Source of the DNA: Sphingomonas sanxanigenens DSM 19645 = NX02
GTDB taxonomy: Bacteria; Pseudomonadota; Alphaproteobacteria; Sphingomonadales; Sphingomonadaceae
Direction of reading: 5' to 3'
NCBI RefSeq assembly: GCF_000512205.2
Contig: NZ_CP006644.1
Coordinates: 5,787,501-5,851,500 of the forward strand
DNA length: 64,000 nt
The position numbers and the translations under genes were made by a program. This document shows, piece after piece, positions 17,482 to 25,672 of this stretch (positions within the stretch are counted from its first letter, which is position 1; every line of letters starts with the position of its first letter). Under the pieces are notes generated by a model. It was not told where the DNA came from and did not search any database. It saw nothing but the letters and a program-made list of their open reading frames with translations.

Positions 17482-18225
17482 TCAATGCCCCAGCGCCATC
17501 CACGCCGCCATCGCGATCATCATCAGATTCTCGGTCAGTGACAGCGCCCCCAGCGGCACGTTGCTCGATCCGCCGACGCAGGCGCATTTCAGTTCGCGCC
17601 GGTCGATATAGACCGCCTTCACCACCGAGACCGCGCCGACCGTGCCGATGAACAAAGCCACCGGGATCGAGACCCCGTTCAGCGCGCCGGCCACCATCAG
17701 CACGCCCGCCAGCCCCTCGGCGAAGGGGTAGATATAGGAATAGGGCACCCAGCGCTTCGCCAGCAGGTCGTAGTTCAGGAACATCGTCGCGAAACTCTCG
17801 ACATTCTGCAGCTTGAGCAGCGCCAGCACGACCATCGAGAAGCCGATGAACCATTCCCCCGCGCGCAGCGTCAGCATCTCGCCAGAGACCGCGTAGCTCG
17901 CCGCCAGCGCCATCAGCGCCGTCATCGCGAACAAGGCGGCGACCGGGCGATAGCTGGCCGCCCCGGGATCGGCCACGCGCTTGCCGAGGAAGCGGCGCAG
18001 ATCGTCATGCCCGCCGATACGCCGGCCATCGATGAAGATCTGCGGCGTCGTCGCCACCTGGTGCGCGGCCTTGAACGCGTCGGTCTCGGCGCGGCTGGTC
18101 AGCGGATGATCTTCGACCGCATAGCCGGCGCCGCGCAGCAAATGCCTGGCCTTCAGCCCATAGGGGCAAGTGTGCGTCGGCATCTCCATGCGATACAGTT
18201 CGGCGCGCTTCGCGACGCTGGCCAT
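17482..18225 (-). CDS. Glutaredoxin-MauE/DoxX fusion membrane protein
   Basis: The protein has 247 residues. The N-terminal 80 residues form a glutaredoxin-like fold with a monothiol CPYG at residues 20-23 and the cis-proline segment TTPQIFIDGRRIGG. Four membrane helices follow (ALFAMTALMALAAS, FIGFSMVVLALLKL, FAEGLAGVLMVAGAL, ALFIGTVGAVSVV), as in MauE/DoxX redox-associated proteins. The tail holds a second thiol site, ELKCACVGG. The fusion could move electrons between a cytoplasmic or periplasmic thiol and a membrane partner. A MerR-class promoter upstream points to induction by a metal or thiol stress. Confidence 0.9.
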   Translation of the reverse strand: MASVAKRAELYRMEMPTHTCPYGLKARHLLRGAGYAVEDHPLTSRAETDAFKAAHQVATTPQIFIDGRRIGGHDDLRRFLGKRVADPGAASYRPVAALFAMTALMALAASYAVSGEMLTLRAGEWFIGFSMVVLALLKLQNVESFATMFLNYDLLAKRWVPYSYIYPFAEGLAGVLMVAGALNGVSIPVALFIGTVGAVSVVKAVYIDRRELKCACVGGSSNVPLGALSLTENLMMIAMAAWMALGH

Positions 18226-18263
18226 GATCGGTCTCCATCAAGCATAGGCCACCCAGATGGGGC

Positions 18264-18279
18264 CCGTACCACAGTACGG
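18264..18279. promoter_or_regulatory. Second MerR-type operator CCGTAC-CACA-GTACGG
   Basis: This is a perfect 6-bp inverted repeat with a 4-nt spacer, 39 bp before the glutaredoxin-fusion start. Read on the minus strand it is preceded by TTGAAC, as the main operator is preceded by TTGACT, so it looks like a tandem copy of that operator/promoter. Confidence 0.65.
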
Positions 18280-18310
18280 TTCAAGGGGCGGTTGCGATTG
18301 TGTCGGCACA

Positions 18311-18342
18311 TCCCTAGCTTCCGTACCATGATACGGAGTCAA
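18311..18342 (-). promoter_or_regulatory. MerR-class promoter for the glutaredoxin fusion, overlapping the merR start codon
   Basis: On the minus strand the -35 hexamer TTGACT (18342-18337) and the -10-like TAGGGA (18316-18311) are separated by 20 bp. That is the over-long spacer typical of MerR-activated promoters. The spacer holds CCGTA-N6-TACGG (18321-18336 on the plus strand), almost the CCGTAC-N4-GTACGG of mercury operators. The regulator's own ATG (18328) lies inside it, so binding would also block its transcription or translation. Confidence 0.75.
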
Positions 18343-18750
18343 GGGCCGGCCGCGCTGACCATCGGCGCCTTCGCCGCGGCGGGCGGCGTGGGGGTGGAGA
18401 CGGTGCGTTTCTACCAGCGCAAGGGGCTTCTGCGGGTACCGGACGCAGGCGCGGGCGTGCGCCGCTACGGCCTGGAGGATGTGCGGCGTCTTCGCTTCAT
18501 CCGGCAGGCGCAGGCGGCCGGCTTCACGCTGGCCGAGATCGGCGAACTGCTCGAACTGGATGCGGGCGAGGATCGCGCGCGGGCGCACGCGCTGGCCGAA
18601 GCGCGGGTGGCGGCGCTCGACCTGCGCATCGCCGAACTGCAGCAGGCACGCGACGCGCTCGCCCGGCTCGCCGATCGCTGCGGGCGGGGCGGCGCCGGTC
18701 CCTGCCCGATCCTCGCCTCGTTCGACGGCCACGCGCCGCCCGAAGGCTGA
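18328..18750 (+). CDS. MerR family transcriptional regulator
   Basis: The protein has 140 residues. Residues 10-35 (LTIGAFAAAGGVGVETVRFY then QRKGLL) form the MerR winged helix, followed by GVRRYGLEDVRRLRFIRQAQ and a dimerisation helix. The C-terminus has Cys118 and Cys126 (DRCGRGGAGPCPILASF), like the metal loop of MerR mercury sensors. The helix cysteine near residue 82 of Hg-MerR is Asp here and the loop is one residue shorter. It therefore may sense another metal or a thiol stress. No Shine-Dalgarno sequence precedes the ATG, so a leaderless message is possible. It controls the divergent glutaredoxin fusion. Confidence 0.9.
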   Translation: MIRSQGPAALTIGAFAAAGGVGVETVRFYQRKGLLRVPDAGAGVRRYGLEDVRRLRFIRQAQAAGFTLAEIGELLELDAGEDRARAHALAEARVAALDLRIAELQQARDALARLADRCGRGGAGPCPILASFDGHAPPEG

Positions 18751-18808
18751 TTGGCGCTCCGCTGCTGCCGTGCCACAAAGCGGGGGCAACAGGCGGAGAG
18801 CGGATGTG

Positions 18809-19672
18809 ATGAAGGCGATGGGTGCGGCGGTGTTCGCGATGCTGGCGGCGGTTCCGGTCATGGCGCAGCCCGGGCCGGGCGAGCGCGTCGGGCTGTTCGC
18901 CGATCCCTGCGCCGAACTGCCGCCGCAGCCCGCGATCGTCGCCGCCTATTCGGCGCGGGCCACGCAGGCGCGCGCGGCCAAGGCCGCGGTCCCGCCCCGC
19001 ACGGCCGAGGAAGAGACGGCGTTTCGGGATTGGCAGAAGCAGGTCCGCCTCGCCGATTTCGCGGCGCTGTGCCGCTACCGCGCGGAGAATGCGGCGCTGC
19101 CCGCGGCCTCGCCCGCGCGCATCGTCTTCATGGGCGATTCGATCACCGAGGGCTGGCTGCGCGAGCGGCCTTCATGGTTCGCCGGCAAGGACCGGATCGA
19201 TCGCGGCATCAGCGGCCAGACGACGGCGCAGATGCTGCTGCGCTTCCCGGCGGACGTGGTTGCGCTGAAACCGAAGCTCGTCCACATCCTCGCCGGCACC
19301 AACGATGTCGCCGGCAATACCGGGCCGACCAGCCAGGTCGACATCCGCAACAACATCACCGCGATGGTCGATCTCGCCGAGGCCAACGACATCCGCGTGG
19401 TGATCGGCACGGTGCTGCCGGCGCGGCATTATTTCTGGCGGCCGGAGGTCGATCCGGTCCCCGGCATCGCCGACCTGAATGCCTGGATCCGTGGCTTCGC
19501 GCGCGCCCGCAAGCTCGTGCTGGTCGACTATTTCGCCGCGATGGACGATGGCCGCAGCGGGCTCTCCGCGGCGGACGCGACGGACGGCGTCCATCCCACC
19601 CCTGCGGGCTATGCGAAGATGGAGGCGCTGGCCGCGCCGGCGATCGCGCAAGGACTCGCCGCGCCGCGATGA
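18809..19672 (+). CDS. Secreted SGNH/GDSL-family hydrolase
   Basis: The protein has 287 residues with a 20-residue signal peptide ending VMAQ. After an Ala-rich alpha-helical lead the SGNH core begins: IVFMGDSITEGW with catalytic Ser111, GISGQTTAQMLLRF (block II Gly), LAGTNDVAGNTGP (block III Asn) and DGVHPTPAGYAKM (block V Asp and His). The group includes lysophospholipase- and acetylesterase-like enzymes acting in the periplasm. The ATG at 18809 follows a GGAG-type site. The next gene overlaps its stop as ATGA. Confidence 0.9.
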   Translation: MKAMGAAVFAMLAAVPVMAQPGPGERVGLFADPCAELPPQPAIVAAYSARATQARAAKAAVPPRTAEEETAFRDWQKQVRLADFAALCRYRAENAALPAASPARIVFMGDSITEGWLRERPSWFAGKDRIDRGISGQTTAQMLLRFPADVVALKPKLVHILAGTNDVAGNTGPTSQVDIRNNITAMVDLAEANDIRVVIGTVLPARHYFWRPEVDPVPGIADLNAWIRGFARARKLVLVDYFAAMDDGRSGLSAADATDGVHPTPAGYAKMEALAAPAIAQGLAAPR

Positions 19673-20340
19673 TCAACGTACTCCGCATCGCATTGTCGGC
19701 ACTGGCGCTGGTCGCGTGCACCGAGGCGCCGAAGGACGCCGCGGTCTACACCCGGCCGCTCGCCGAATGGCGCGCCACCGGCATTGCTGCGCAGACGCGT
19801 CCGCTGCCCGATGGCCGCACCTTGCAATGGCCCGATGCCGATCCGGTGATGTGCCATGCCGCGTCGAGCCGGGGCCCGATCTGGAGCAGTTGTTCGCTGC
19901 GCTTCCTGCGCACCGACGGGCGGCTGATCGGCTTCGACATCGGCTACCACCCGCAGGCCGCATCGGCAGTCTTCGAGCTCGAGCCCGGCAGCTATGAAGG
20001 CGCCTTCCGCATTGCGCGGGGCTATCCCGATCAATGGCCGGAGCAACCCGACATGGTCGATCCGGACAGCGACAAGCCTTACGCCGGGCGGGTGCGCGGG
20101 CGGCTGGGCGGCACCGTCGATGGCCATCGCTATTGGGCGGGCTGCTGGCACCACACCGATGGCTATCCTTTCCCCTATGGCTGCATATTGGCGATCGACC
20201 ATGGCCGGAACGGTTCGTCCTACACCGATCTGGAAGCGGGCGAGCCGCCTGGGAACGGCAGCTACAGGCTGGATCGAACGAAGATCGAACGACTGGTGCG
20301 GATGCATGTCGCGATCCGCAACGCGTTCGAGCGACGCTGA
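19669..20340 (+). CDS. Putative lipoprotein of unknown function
   Basis: The protein has 223 residues. The N-terminus has a lipobox, LALVAC, with the lipid-accepting cysteine near residue 19. The mature part holds six or so cysteines in pairs (VMCHAASSRG, SSCSLRFLR, WAGCWHHTDG, YGCILAIDHG) that could form disulfides in the periplasm. It has no recognised family. The ATG overlaps the stop of the SGNH hydrolase gene (ATGA), so the two are probably made together and may act on the same envelope substrate. Confidence 0.75.
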   Translation: MINVLRIALSALALVACTEAPKDAAVYTRPLAEWRATGIAAQTRPLPDGRTLQWPDADPVMCHAASSRGPIWSSCSLRFLRTDGRLIGFDIGYHPQAASAVFELEPGSYEGAFRIARGYPDQWPEQPDMVDPDSDKPYAGRVRGRLGGTVDGHRYWAGCWHHTDGYPFPYGCILAIDHGRNGSSYTDLEAGEPPGNGSYRLDRTKIERLVRMHVAIRNAFERR

Positions 20341-20350
20341 ATATCGTAAT

Positions 20351-20767
20351 TCACGCGCAAACCCGCTCCGTCCGTGCGCGCAGCCGCCAGTTCAGCAGAT
20401 GCCCCGCGACCAGCAGCAGGCTTCCCGCCACCGTCACCCAGCGTTGGGCATCCTCCGGCAGCACCGGTAGCAACCCCATGACCAGCCCCGCAACGCCCAC
20501 CACCCCGAACAGGGCCGGCAGCGGCGCGCGGTGGCGGCGGTGGCCGAGCCAGAAGGCGGCAAGCGCCGAAGGGACGACGAGCAGCAGCGCCACCGCGTGG
20601 AACGCCTCCGACTGCGCGAACAGGCCGATCGCCGCGGGCAGCACCATCAGCATCAGCGGCAGCGCCAGGCAGTGGACGAGGCACAGCAGCGAGGCCGAGA
20701 CGGCGGCACCTTCGACGAGATCGGTGCGCCGGTCGGCAGCGACCGGGCGGCTTTGGGCATGCGGCAT
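20351..20767 (-). CDS. MerC domain-containing membrane protein
   Basis: The protein has 138 residues and four membrane helices. The first helix carries the MerC signature DLVEGAAVSASLLCLVHC followed by LALPLMLM, where the CLVHC cysteine pair binds metal in mercury transporters. The second cysteine pair of true MerC (after helix 4) is missing. Chromosomal proteins of this type are usually linked with zinc or general metal handling rather than mercury resistance. A palindrome 24-40 bp upstream of the start looks like a metal-regulator site. Confidence 0.85.
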   Translation of the reverse strand: MPHAQSRPVAADRRTDLVEGAAVSASLLCLVHCLALPLMLMVLPAAIGLFAQSEAFHAVALLLVVPSALAAFWLGHRRHRAPLPALFGVVGVAGLVMGLLPVLPEDAQRWVTVAGSLLLVAGHLLNWRLRARTERVCA

Positions 20768-20790
20768 GAGCGGGGAGGGTTCCTGCGATT

Positions 20791-20807
20791 ATGATACAAG
20801 ATATCAT
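20791..20807. promoter_or_regulatory. Palindrome ATGATA-CAAGA-TATCAT upstream of the MerC gene
   Basis: Perfect 6-bp arms surround a 5-nt spacer, 24 bp from the MerC start. The AT-rich, Fur-superfamily-like symmetry stands out in this G+C-rich DNA. Zur or Fur control is a reasonable guess, not shown by the sequence alone. Confidence 0.5.
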
Positions 20808-20840
20808 TTAGGTAGCGGAGGCATCAGCGGAAGGGGCGCC

Positions 20841-20906
20841 ATGAAAAATTACGGTGGGTGCGGCCATGATTGCGCTGCCATGGCGATATCTCCATCGCAT
20901 GGCTGA
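20841..20906 (+). CDS. Possible 21-residue Cys/His-containing peptide
   Basis: ATG at 20841 follows GGAAGGGG and opens a 21-codon frame, MKNYGGCGHDCAAM then AISPSHG and a stop. It holds two Cys and two His in a C-G-H-D-C cluster. It reads away from the MerC gene on the other side of the palindrome at 20791-20807. It is too short to support by composition. It could be a leader or metal-binding peptide, or chance. Confidence 0.2.
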   Translation: MKNYGGCGHDCAAMAISPSHG

Positions 20907-20972
20907 TCGCGCATTTCGGCATTGGTTGGCGCGATATGTCGCGCTATGCGTAATCGAAACCAGGAGAGGGTG

Positions 20973-21344
20973 ATGATGCTCAGCTACGCCACGATCGGCT
21001 CCGACGATCTCGAAAAGTCGGTTCCCTTCTTCTCGGCGCTGCTGGAGACGCAGGGCGCCACGAAGGTTTTCGACCATCCGCGCGGCGGCGCGATGTTCGG
21101 CAAAGATGGCAAATTGCTGCTCGGCGTGCTCACCCCGTTCGACCGCGCGACGGCGAGCGCCGGCAATGGCGCGATGCTCGCATTCGACATGCCCAGCCGC
21201 GAGGCGGTCGATGCGTTTCACGCCAAGGCGATCGAGCTCGGCGGCACCTGCGAAGGCGCGCCGGCCGAGCGCGGCCCCGGCTTCTACATGGCCTATTTCC
21301 GCGATCTCGACGGCAACAAATTCTGCGCCTGCCGCTTCGGCTGA
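20973..21344 (+). CDS. VOC (glyoxalase/bleomycin-resistance) family protein
   Basis: The protein has 123 residues and a single vicinal-oxygen-chelate domain. It starts MMLSYATIGSDDLEKSVPFF, typical of the first beta-alpha-beta unit, and ends with YMAYFRDLDGNKFCACRFG, the usual closing D-P/L-D-G-N signature. AGGAG at 20962 precedes the ATG. Homologues bind small metabolites or act as lyases or dioxygenases. The substrate is not evident. Confidence 0.9.
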   Translation: MMLSYATIGSDDLEKSVPFFSALLETQGATKVFDHPRGGAMFGKDGKLLLGVLTPFDRATASAGNGAMLAFDMPSREAVDAFHAKAIELGGTCEGAPAERGPGFYMAYFRDLDGNKFCACRFG

Positions 21345-21351
21345 ACACGGG

Positions 21352-22296
21352 TCACCCCGCTACGGCCTGCCCCTCGGCGGGATAGCGCCGCCAGAGCCCG
21401 CCGGCGAGCATCGCATCGAACGCGGTGTCGCCGAAGCGGGCACGCAGCAGCGATTCGACCGGCGTGATGAGGCCGGCAGCGGCGCCCGCGATCAGTACGG
21501 GGGTGCCATCGTCGATCCGCGCCGCGAGATGATGCGCGATGTCGACGCAGGCGGCCTGTGCGTCGGTGGTGCGGATGCGCGCGACGCGGCGGGGCGGCAG
21601 ATCCTCGCCCAGCGCGCGATCGAGCAGCACGGGATCGACCGTCGTCGCGATCGCCGGCGTGGGCAGGCCGCGCACGGCGCGATCGCGCAGGATCGCGCGG
21701 AGTGTGGCGAGGCCGTCGATGTCGCAGGCAATGGTAAGCGCGGGGTCGGTGGTGCGTGGCGTGGCGGTGTCGGCGATGCGCAGGTCGGCGTCGCCGCTGC
21801 CGAGCAGGTGGCGCATGACCGTCGCGACGGCAGGGCTCTGCTGCGCGGGGCGATGGACGAGGATCAGGTCAAGCGCGCCGTCCGTTGCGATCGACGCGAT
21901 CGGCAGGCGGATGGTGGGGCGAGGCGGGGCACGCCAGGCAAAGCCGGACGGGAGCAGGGCTGCGGCGACATGCGGGGCGACGACGATGCCGCCGGCGATG
22001 GGGAGGGTGATGGGAACCAAGTCCCCCGCCCATTTGCCTTTCCCCTGACAGCTCCTCTCCCGGCTCCTCCCGCGCGCGGGCGGGGAGAGGTATGTGATTT
22101 CCGCCATGGCGCCCGCCTTCCACTGCGGCAGGTCCGCCTCCGGCGGCGTGAAGCGCAGCGCGCAGACCATCGCCTCGGCCGTCCGGTCGAGGATGATCCG
22201 CTGTTCCAGCCGCCAGCGGTGGAAGCGGCCATCGTCGAAGCGGAGGGGCATGCGGGCACCGGCGAGGGGCGGGCGGATCGGGCTGTAATGGGTCAT
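21352..22296 (-). CDS. Degenerate ferredoxin-reductase/flavoprotein-like protein
   Basis: The protein has 314 residues and no obvious family at first sight. Its order of blocks follows the reductase half of sulfite-reductase-type flavoproteins: a W.AG.(M)AEIT strand near residue 60, IRLPIASIATDGALDLILV near 135 where an FAD-binding R-x-Y-S-I-A-S would stand, ACDIDGLATLRAIL in place of GTGIAPL.., and a tail PVESLLRARFGDTAFDAML then GGLWRRY. The key FAD Tyr/Ser and the NADP glycine motif are lost, so catalysis is doubtful. A C-rich palindrome at 22052-22089 is translated in frame. Sequence resemblance is my judgement, not a search result. Confidence 0.5.
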   Translation of the reverse strand: MTHYSPIRPPLAGARMPLRFDDGRFHRWRLEQRIILDRTAEAMVCALRFTPPEADLPQWKAGAMAEITYLSPPARGRSRERSCQGKGKWAGDLVPITLPIAGGIVVAPHVAAALLPSGFAWRAPPRPTIRLPIASIATDGALDLILVHRPAQQSPAVATVMRHLLGSGDADLRIADTATPRTTDPALTIACDIDGLATLRAILRDRAVRGLPTPAIATTVDPVLLDRALGEDLPPRRVARIRTTDAQAACVDIAHHLAARIDDGTPVLIAGAAAGLITPVESLLRARFGDTAFDAMLAGGLWRRYPAEGQAVAG

Positions 22297-22358
22297 GCCG
22301 CGATGCTTGCCCGCCGGTCTTTCGCTGGGATTGCCGGATGTGTCTCCGGCTTTGCCGG

Positions 22359-25073
22359 TCAGAACTGCGTGCCGATGTTGAAGGTGAACAGCCGCGTATC
22401 GTCGCCCTTCTGCTTGAGCAGCGCCTTGGCGATGTCGATCCGGAACGGGCCGAAGGGGGAGTTCCAGTTGACCCCGAACCCCACCGACAGCCGCGGCTTC
22501 CAGGTGTCGCCCAGAAACTCCTCGTAGAAGGGGGAGATGGTGTTGCGCGCCGCGGCATTGGCGACATCGCCGACGCAGCTGCTGGAGACGATCTGGCCGG
22601 TCGCGCAGGTGGTGTAGCTGCCCGCATTCACCTGCCCCACCGGGATCGTGTAGAGCAACTGCCCGGCGGTGTCGGTGAGCTGGCCGATGTCGCGTGCGTC
22701 GGGGGTCCCGTCGCCGTCGAGGTCCGGGAAAGTCTCCAGCGTCGGTGTCTTCACGCCGAACACCGATCCGACCACCGCGAAGATCGACGGACGCAGCCCA
22801 AGCTCGCGCGCGCCGGAACCCAGCGGAATCTCGATCTCGGCGCGGGCGAGATAATAATAGCGGCCGCCGAGCGAATCGTCGCTGCTGTTGGACGAGACGA
22901 GGTCGGTGGGATCGGTGGTCGAGGTGTCATAGGCGCGGCGGATCACGCGCGGGCCGATGCCGCGAATGTCGAAGCCGGGGAATTGCGGCTGGCCGAGGAA
23001 GAAGCGGTCGGTCAATCGCACCGCATCGCTGCCCGCGCTGCTGCTGGTCTGCAGCGGGATGATCGCGCCGCCCTCCGCCTTCAGCGATCCGATGAAGCCG
23101 GCGCCGATATTGGTATAGGTCGCCGCCTCGGCGCGGGTTTTCAGGTAGCGCACGGATCCGCCGAGCCCCGCGAAATCCTGGCTCAGCACCGCACGCTGGC
23201 CGCCGGTCGGGCGGACGCGGTTGTTCAGCGTGTCGTAGACCAGGCTGTAGCCGATCGACGAGGTCGTGCGGTTGCCCACCGCATCGCAGAGATAGCGGCC
23301 GGCGAGCAGCGGGCTGCATGCGCCGTTGATGTAATAGCTGTTCCTGTTGAGGCTGACATCGTCGATGCTGAAGGTGTAGCGCGCCGCCAGCGAGACGAAT
23401 TCGGTGATCGGCACGCCCGCGCGCAGCTGGAAGCCGGTCGAGACCTGCTGGTAGGTCGTGTTGCGATCATTATCGTTGATATAGTTGAACGAGCTATAGT
23501 CGCGACGGAAGATGTCGCCGCCCACCGCGATCGTCCTGTCGAACAGATAGGGCTCGGTGAAGCCCAGTTCGACCGACTTGGAATAGCTCGAAAGGCTGGC
23601 GCTCGCGCGCAATTCCTGCCCCTTGCCGCGGAAGTTGCGCTGGCGGATCGAGGCGGAGGCGATGAAGGATTCGAGCGAGGAGAAGCCCGCCGAGAGCTGG
23701 AGTTCGCCGGTCGACTTCTCCTCGACATTGGTCTCGAGGATGATGCGGTCGGGCGCCGAGCCCTGCTTCTGCTCGACCTCGAGATTCTCCTGGAAGAAGC
23801 CCAGCGACTTGATGCGGTCGGTCGAGCGCTTGACGAGGAAGCTGTTGAACGCGTCGCCTTCCGCCAGGCGGAATTCGCGGCGGATCACCTTGTCCTGCGT
23901 CAGCGTGTTGCCGTTGATATCGATCCGCTCGACATAGACGCGCGGCGCCTCGCCGATGCGGAAGGTGATGTCCATCGTCAACGCGTCCTTGTCGCGGTTG
24001 AACTCGGGACTCACCTCGGCAAAGGCATAGCCGAACAGGCCGGCGCTCTCGGTCAACGACTCGACCGTGTCCTCGACCAGCTTGGCGTTGTACCAGTCGC
24101 CCTTCTTCATCGAGACCTTGCCGATAGTGTTCGGCTTGAAGTCACGGATGTCGCTCTCGACCTTCACCCCGCCGAACTTGTAGCGCTCCCCTTCCTCGAC
24201 CACGTAGGTGATGATGAAGTCGCGCTTGTCCGGCGTCAGTTCGGCGACCGCGGAGACGACGCGGAAATCGGCATAGCCCTCGGTCAGATAGAATTGCCGC
24301 AGCTTCGCCTGGTCATAGGCGAGGCGATCGGGATCATAGCTGTCCGACGAGGAGAAGAAGCGGAAGAAGCGCGACTGCTTGGTCGCCATCTCCGAGCGCA
24401 GCGCGCCGTCGTCGAACGCCTCGTTGCCGATGATGTTGATCTGGCGGACCTTGGATTTGGCCCCCTCGGTGATCTCGAAGATGATGTCGACGCGGTTCTG
24501 GTCGAGCGACACCATCTTGGGCTCGACGGTCGCGGCGAAGCGGCCCTGGCGGCGGTAGAGCTCGATGATGCGCGCGACGTCGGCGCGAACCTTGGAGCGG
24601 GTGAAAATCTGGCGCGGCGCAAGACGGATCTCGGGCCGGATCTTGTCTTCCTTCAGCCGCTTGTTGCCCTCGAGCACGATGCGGTTGATGACCGGGCTTT
24701 CGCGCACGGCGATGACGATATCGCCGGTGTCGCCGCCGGTGATCCGCACGTCGGCGAACAATTCGGTGGCGTAGAGATCCTTCAGCGCCTGGTCGAGCGT
24801 CTCGGTGGTGTAGGGCGCGCCGGGGCGAAGCTGGATGTAGGAGCGGACGGTTTCCGGCTCCAGCCGCTGGTTGCCGGTGACGTTGATCGACTTGATGTCG
24901 CCGAGCGATTTGGCCGGTGTCGGCGCGGCCGGCGTATCCGGCGGGGCAGGGGCCTGGGCGGCGGCGGTTCGGGGGGTGCCGGCGAAGGCGGCGCCGACGC
25001 AGAGCGCCAGGGCCATGTCGCTGCGCCAGCGGCGGCGGGGAAGACGGATCGCGTATGACGGGGGCATGCGCAC
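22359..25073 (-). CDS. bamA: Outer membrane assembly factor BamA (Omp85)
   Basis: The protein has 904 residues. After a basic n-region and signal peptide (ALALCVGAAFAGTPRTAAAQ) come five POTRA domains, the first at IKSINVTGNQRLEPETVRSY and the last at VYVERIDINGNTLTQDKVIR. The 16-strand barrel follows, with the loop-6 motif GFDIRGIGPR and a C-terminal LFTFNIGTQF. A TSP3-like calcium loop (DLDGDGTPDARD) is inserted in an extracellular turn, as in other sphingomonads. The usual rseP, ompH and lpxD neighbours are absent. An internal ATG at 25016 is a possible shorter start. Confidence 0.95.
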   Translation of the reverse strand: MRMPPSYAIRLPRRRWRSDMALALCVGAAFAGTPRTAAAQAPAPPDTPAAPTPAKSLGDIKSINVTGNQRLEPETVRSYIQLRPGAPYTTETLDQALKDLYATELFADVRITGGDTGDIVIAVRESPVINRIVLEGNKRLKEDKIRPEIRLAPRQIFTRSKVRADVARIIELYRRQGRFAATVEPKMVSLDQNRVDIIFEITEGAKSKVRQINIIGNEAFDDGALRSEMATKQSRFFRFFSSSDSYDPDRLAYDQAKLRQFYLTEGYADFRVVSAVAELTPDKRDFIITYVVEEGERYKFGGVKVESDIRDFKPNTIGKVSMKKGDWYNAKLVEDTVESLTESAGLFGYAFAEVSPEFNRDKDALTMDITFRIGEAPRVYVERIDINGNTLTQDKVIRREFRLAEGDAFNSFLVKRSTDRIKSLGFFQENLEVEQKQGSAPDRIILETNVEEKSTGELQLSAGFSSLESFIASASIRQRNFRGKGQELRASASLSSYSKSVELGFTEPYLFDRTIAVGGDIFRRDYSSFNYINDNDRNTTYQQVSTGFQLRAGVPITEFVSLAARYTFSIDDVSLNRNSYYINGACSPLLAGRYLCDAVGNRTTSSIGYSLVYDTLNNRVRPTGGQRAVLSQDFAGLGGSVRYLKTRAEAATYTNIGAGFIGSLKAEGGAIIPLQTSSSAGSDAVRLTDRFFLGQPQFPGFDIRGIGPRVIRRAYDTSTTDPTDLVSSNSSDDSLGGRYYYLARAEIEIPLGSGARELGLRPSIFAVVGSVFGVKTPTLETFPDLDGDGTPDARDIGQLTDTAGQLLYTIPVGQVNAGSYTTCATGQIVSSSCVGDVANAAARNTISPFYEEFLGDTWKPRLSVGFGVNWNSPFGPFRIDIAKALLKQKGDDTRLFTFNIGTQF

Positions 25074-25186
25074 AGAATGTCGCTGCGGCGTGTCCCGGAT
25101 GTTTCCATCTCAAAGCGGAGCGATCTGTCATCAAGGCTGCCGTGCGATGCTGCTATTTCTCAATGCGTTATCGCGGGAGAGGCGGG

Positions 25187-25672
25187 ATGAGTCGGAACGT
25201 TGGGCATCTCATGGCGGCGCTGCTCGGCCTGTTTTTGGCCGCATGCGTGCATGGGCCGAAGGATGTGTCTGCGACGATGGGACGTGCGGATTCCTATTGG
25301 CGTCTTGAGTCGATCGACGGCGAAAAGGCGCCGGCGCAACGCGTGCCCCCTGTCATCCTTCGCTTCGGTAAGGATGGCACGTTCCATGGCACCGCCGCCT
25401 GCAACAGCGTCGGCGGCGCGGCGCGGTGGCATCCCGATGGCCGTTTCAGCGGGCTCGATCAGCCGTTGATCACGACCACGGCCGGGTGCCTGGACTTGGA
25501 CGCGGCCTTGGCGTTTGCCGAGCGCTTCTGGAGCAACATGCCATCGGCCAGCGGGTGGCGCCAGGAGCGTGGCATGATCATCATCTCGCTCGGCAATGGC
25601 AGCACCGCCGTTTTCAGGCCGCATCCCAACCGCTTTCGCGGCACCGTGCTTGGCCGCAGGCGGTTCAGATAG
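25187..25672 (+). CDS. META domain lipoprotein
   Basis: The protein has 161 residues. The lipobox LFLAAC lies at residues 14-19. The META/HslJ-like domain is clear: YWRLESIDGEKAP, ILRFGKDGTFHGTAACNSVGG and TTTAGCLDLDAALAFAERF with the paired cysteines of the family. GGGAGAGGCGGG precedes the ATG. META proteins are linked to heat or antibiotic stress tolerance in the envelope. The last 8 bases overlap the end of the convergent CDF gene. Confidence 0.85.
   Translation: MSRNVGHLMAALLGLFLAACVHGPKDVSATMGRADSYWRLESIDGEKAPAQRVPPVILRFGKDGTFHGTAACNSVGGAARWHPDGRFSGLDQPLITTTAGCLDLDAALAFAERFWSNMPSASGWRQERGMIIISLGNGSTAVFRPHPNRFRGTVLGRRRFR

Noticed and set aside
20351-20767. A complete mercury-resistance operon around MerR and MerC.
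   Set aside because: No merA, merT or merP was seen. The MerR lacks the Hg helix cysteine, and MerC lies 2.4 kb away behind unrelated genes.
20929-20944. GCGCGA-TATG-TCGCGC inverted repeat before the VOC gene.
   Set aside because: It is short and CG-rich, easily expected by chance in this DNA, and no regulator is linked.
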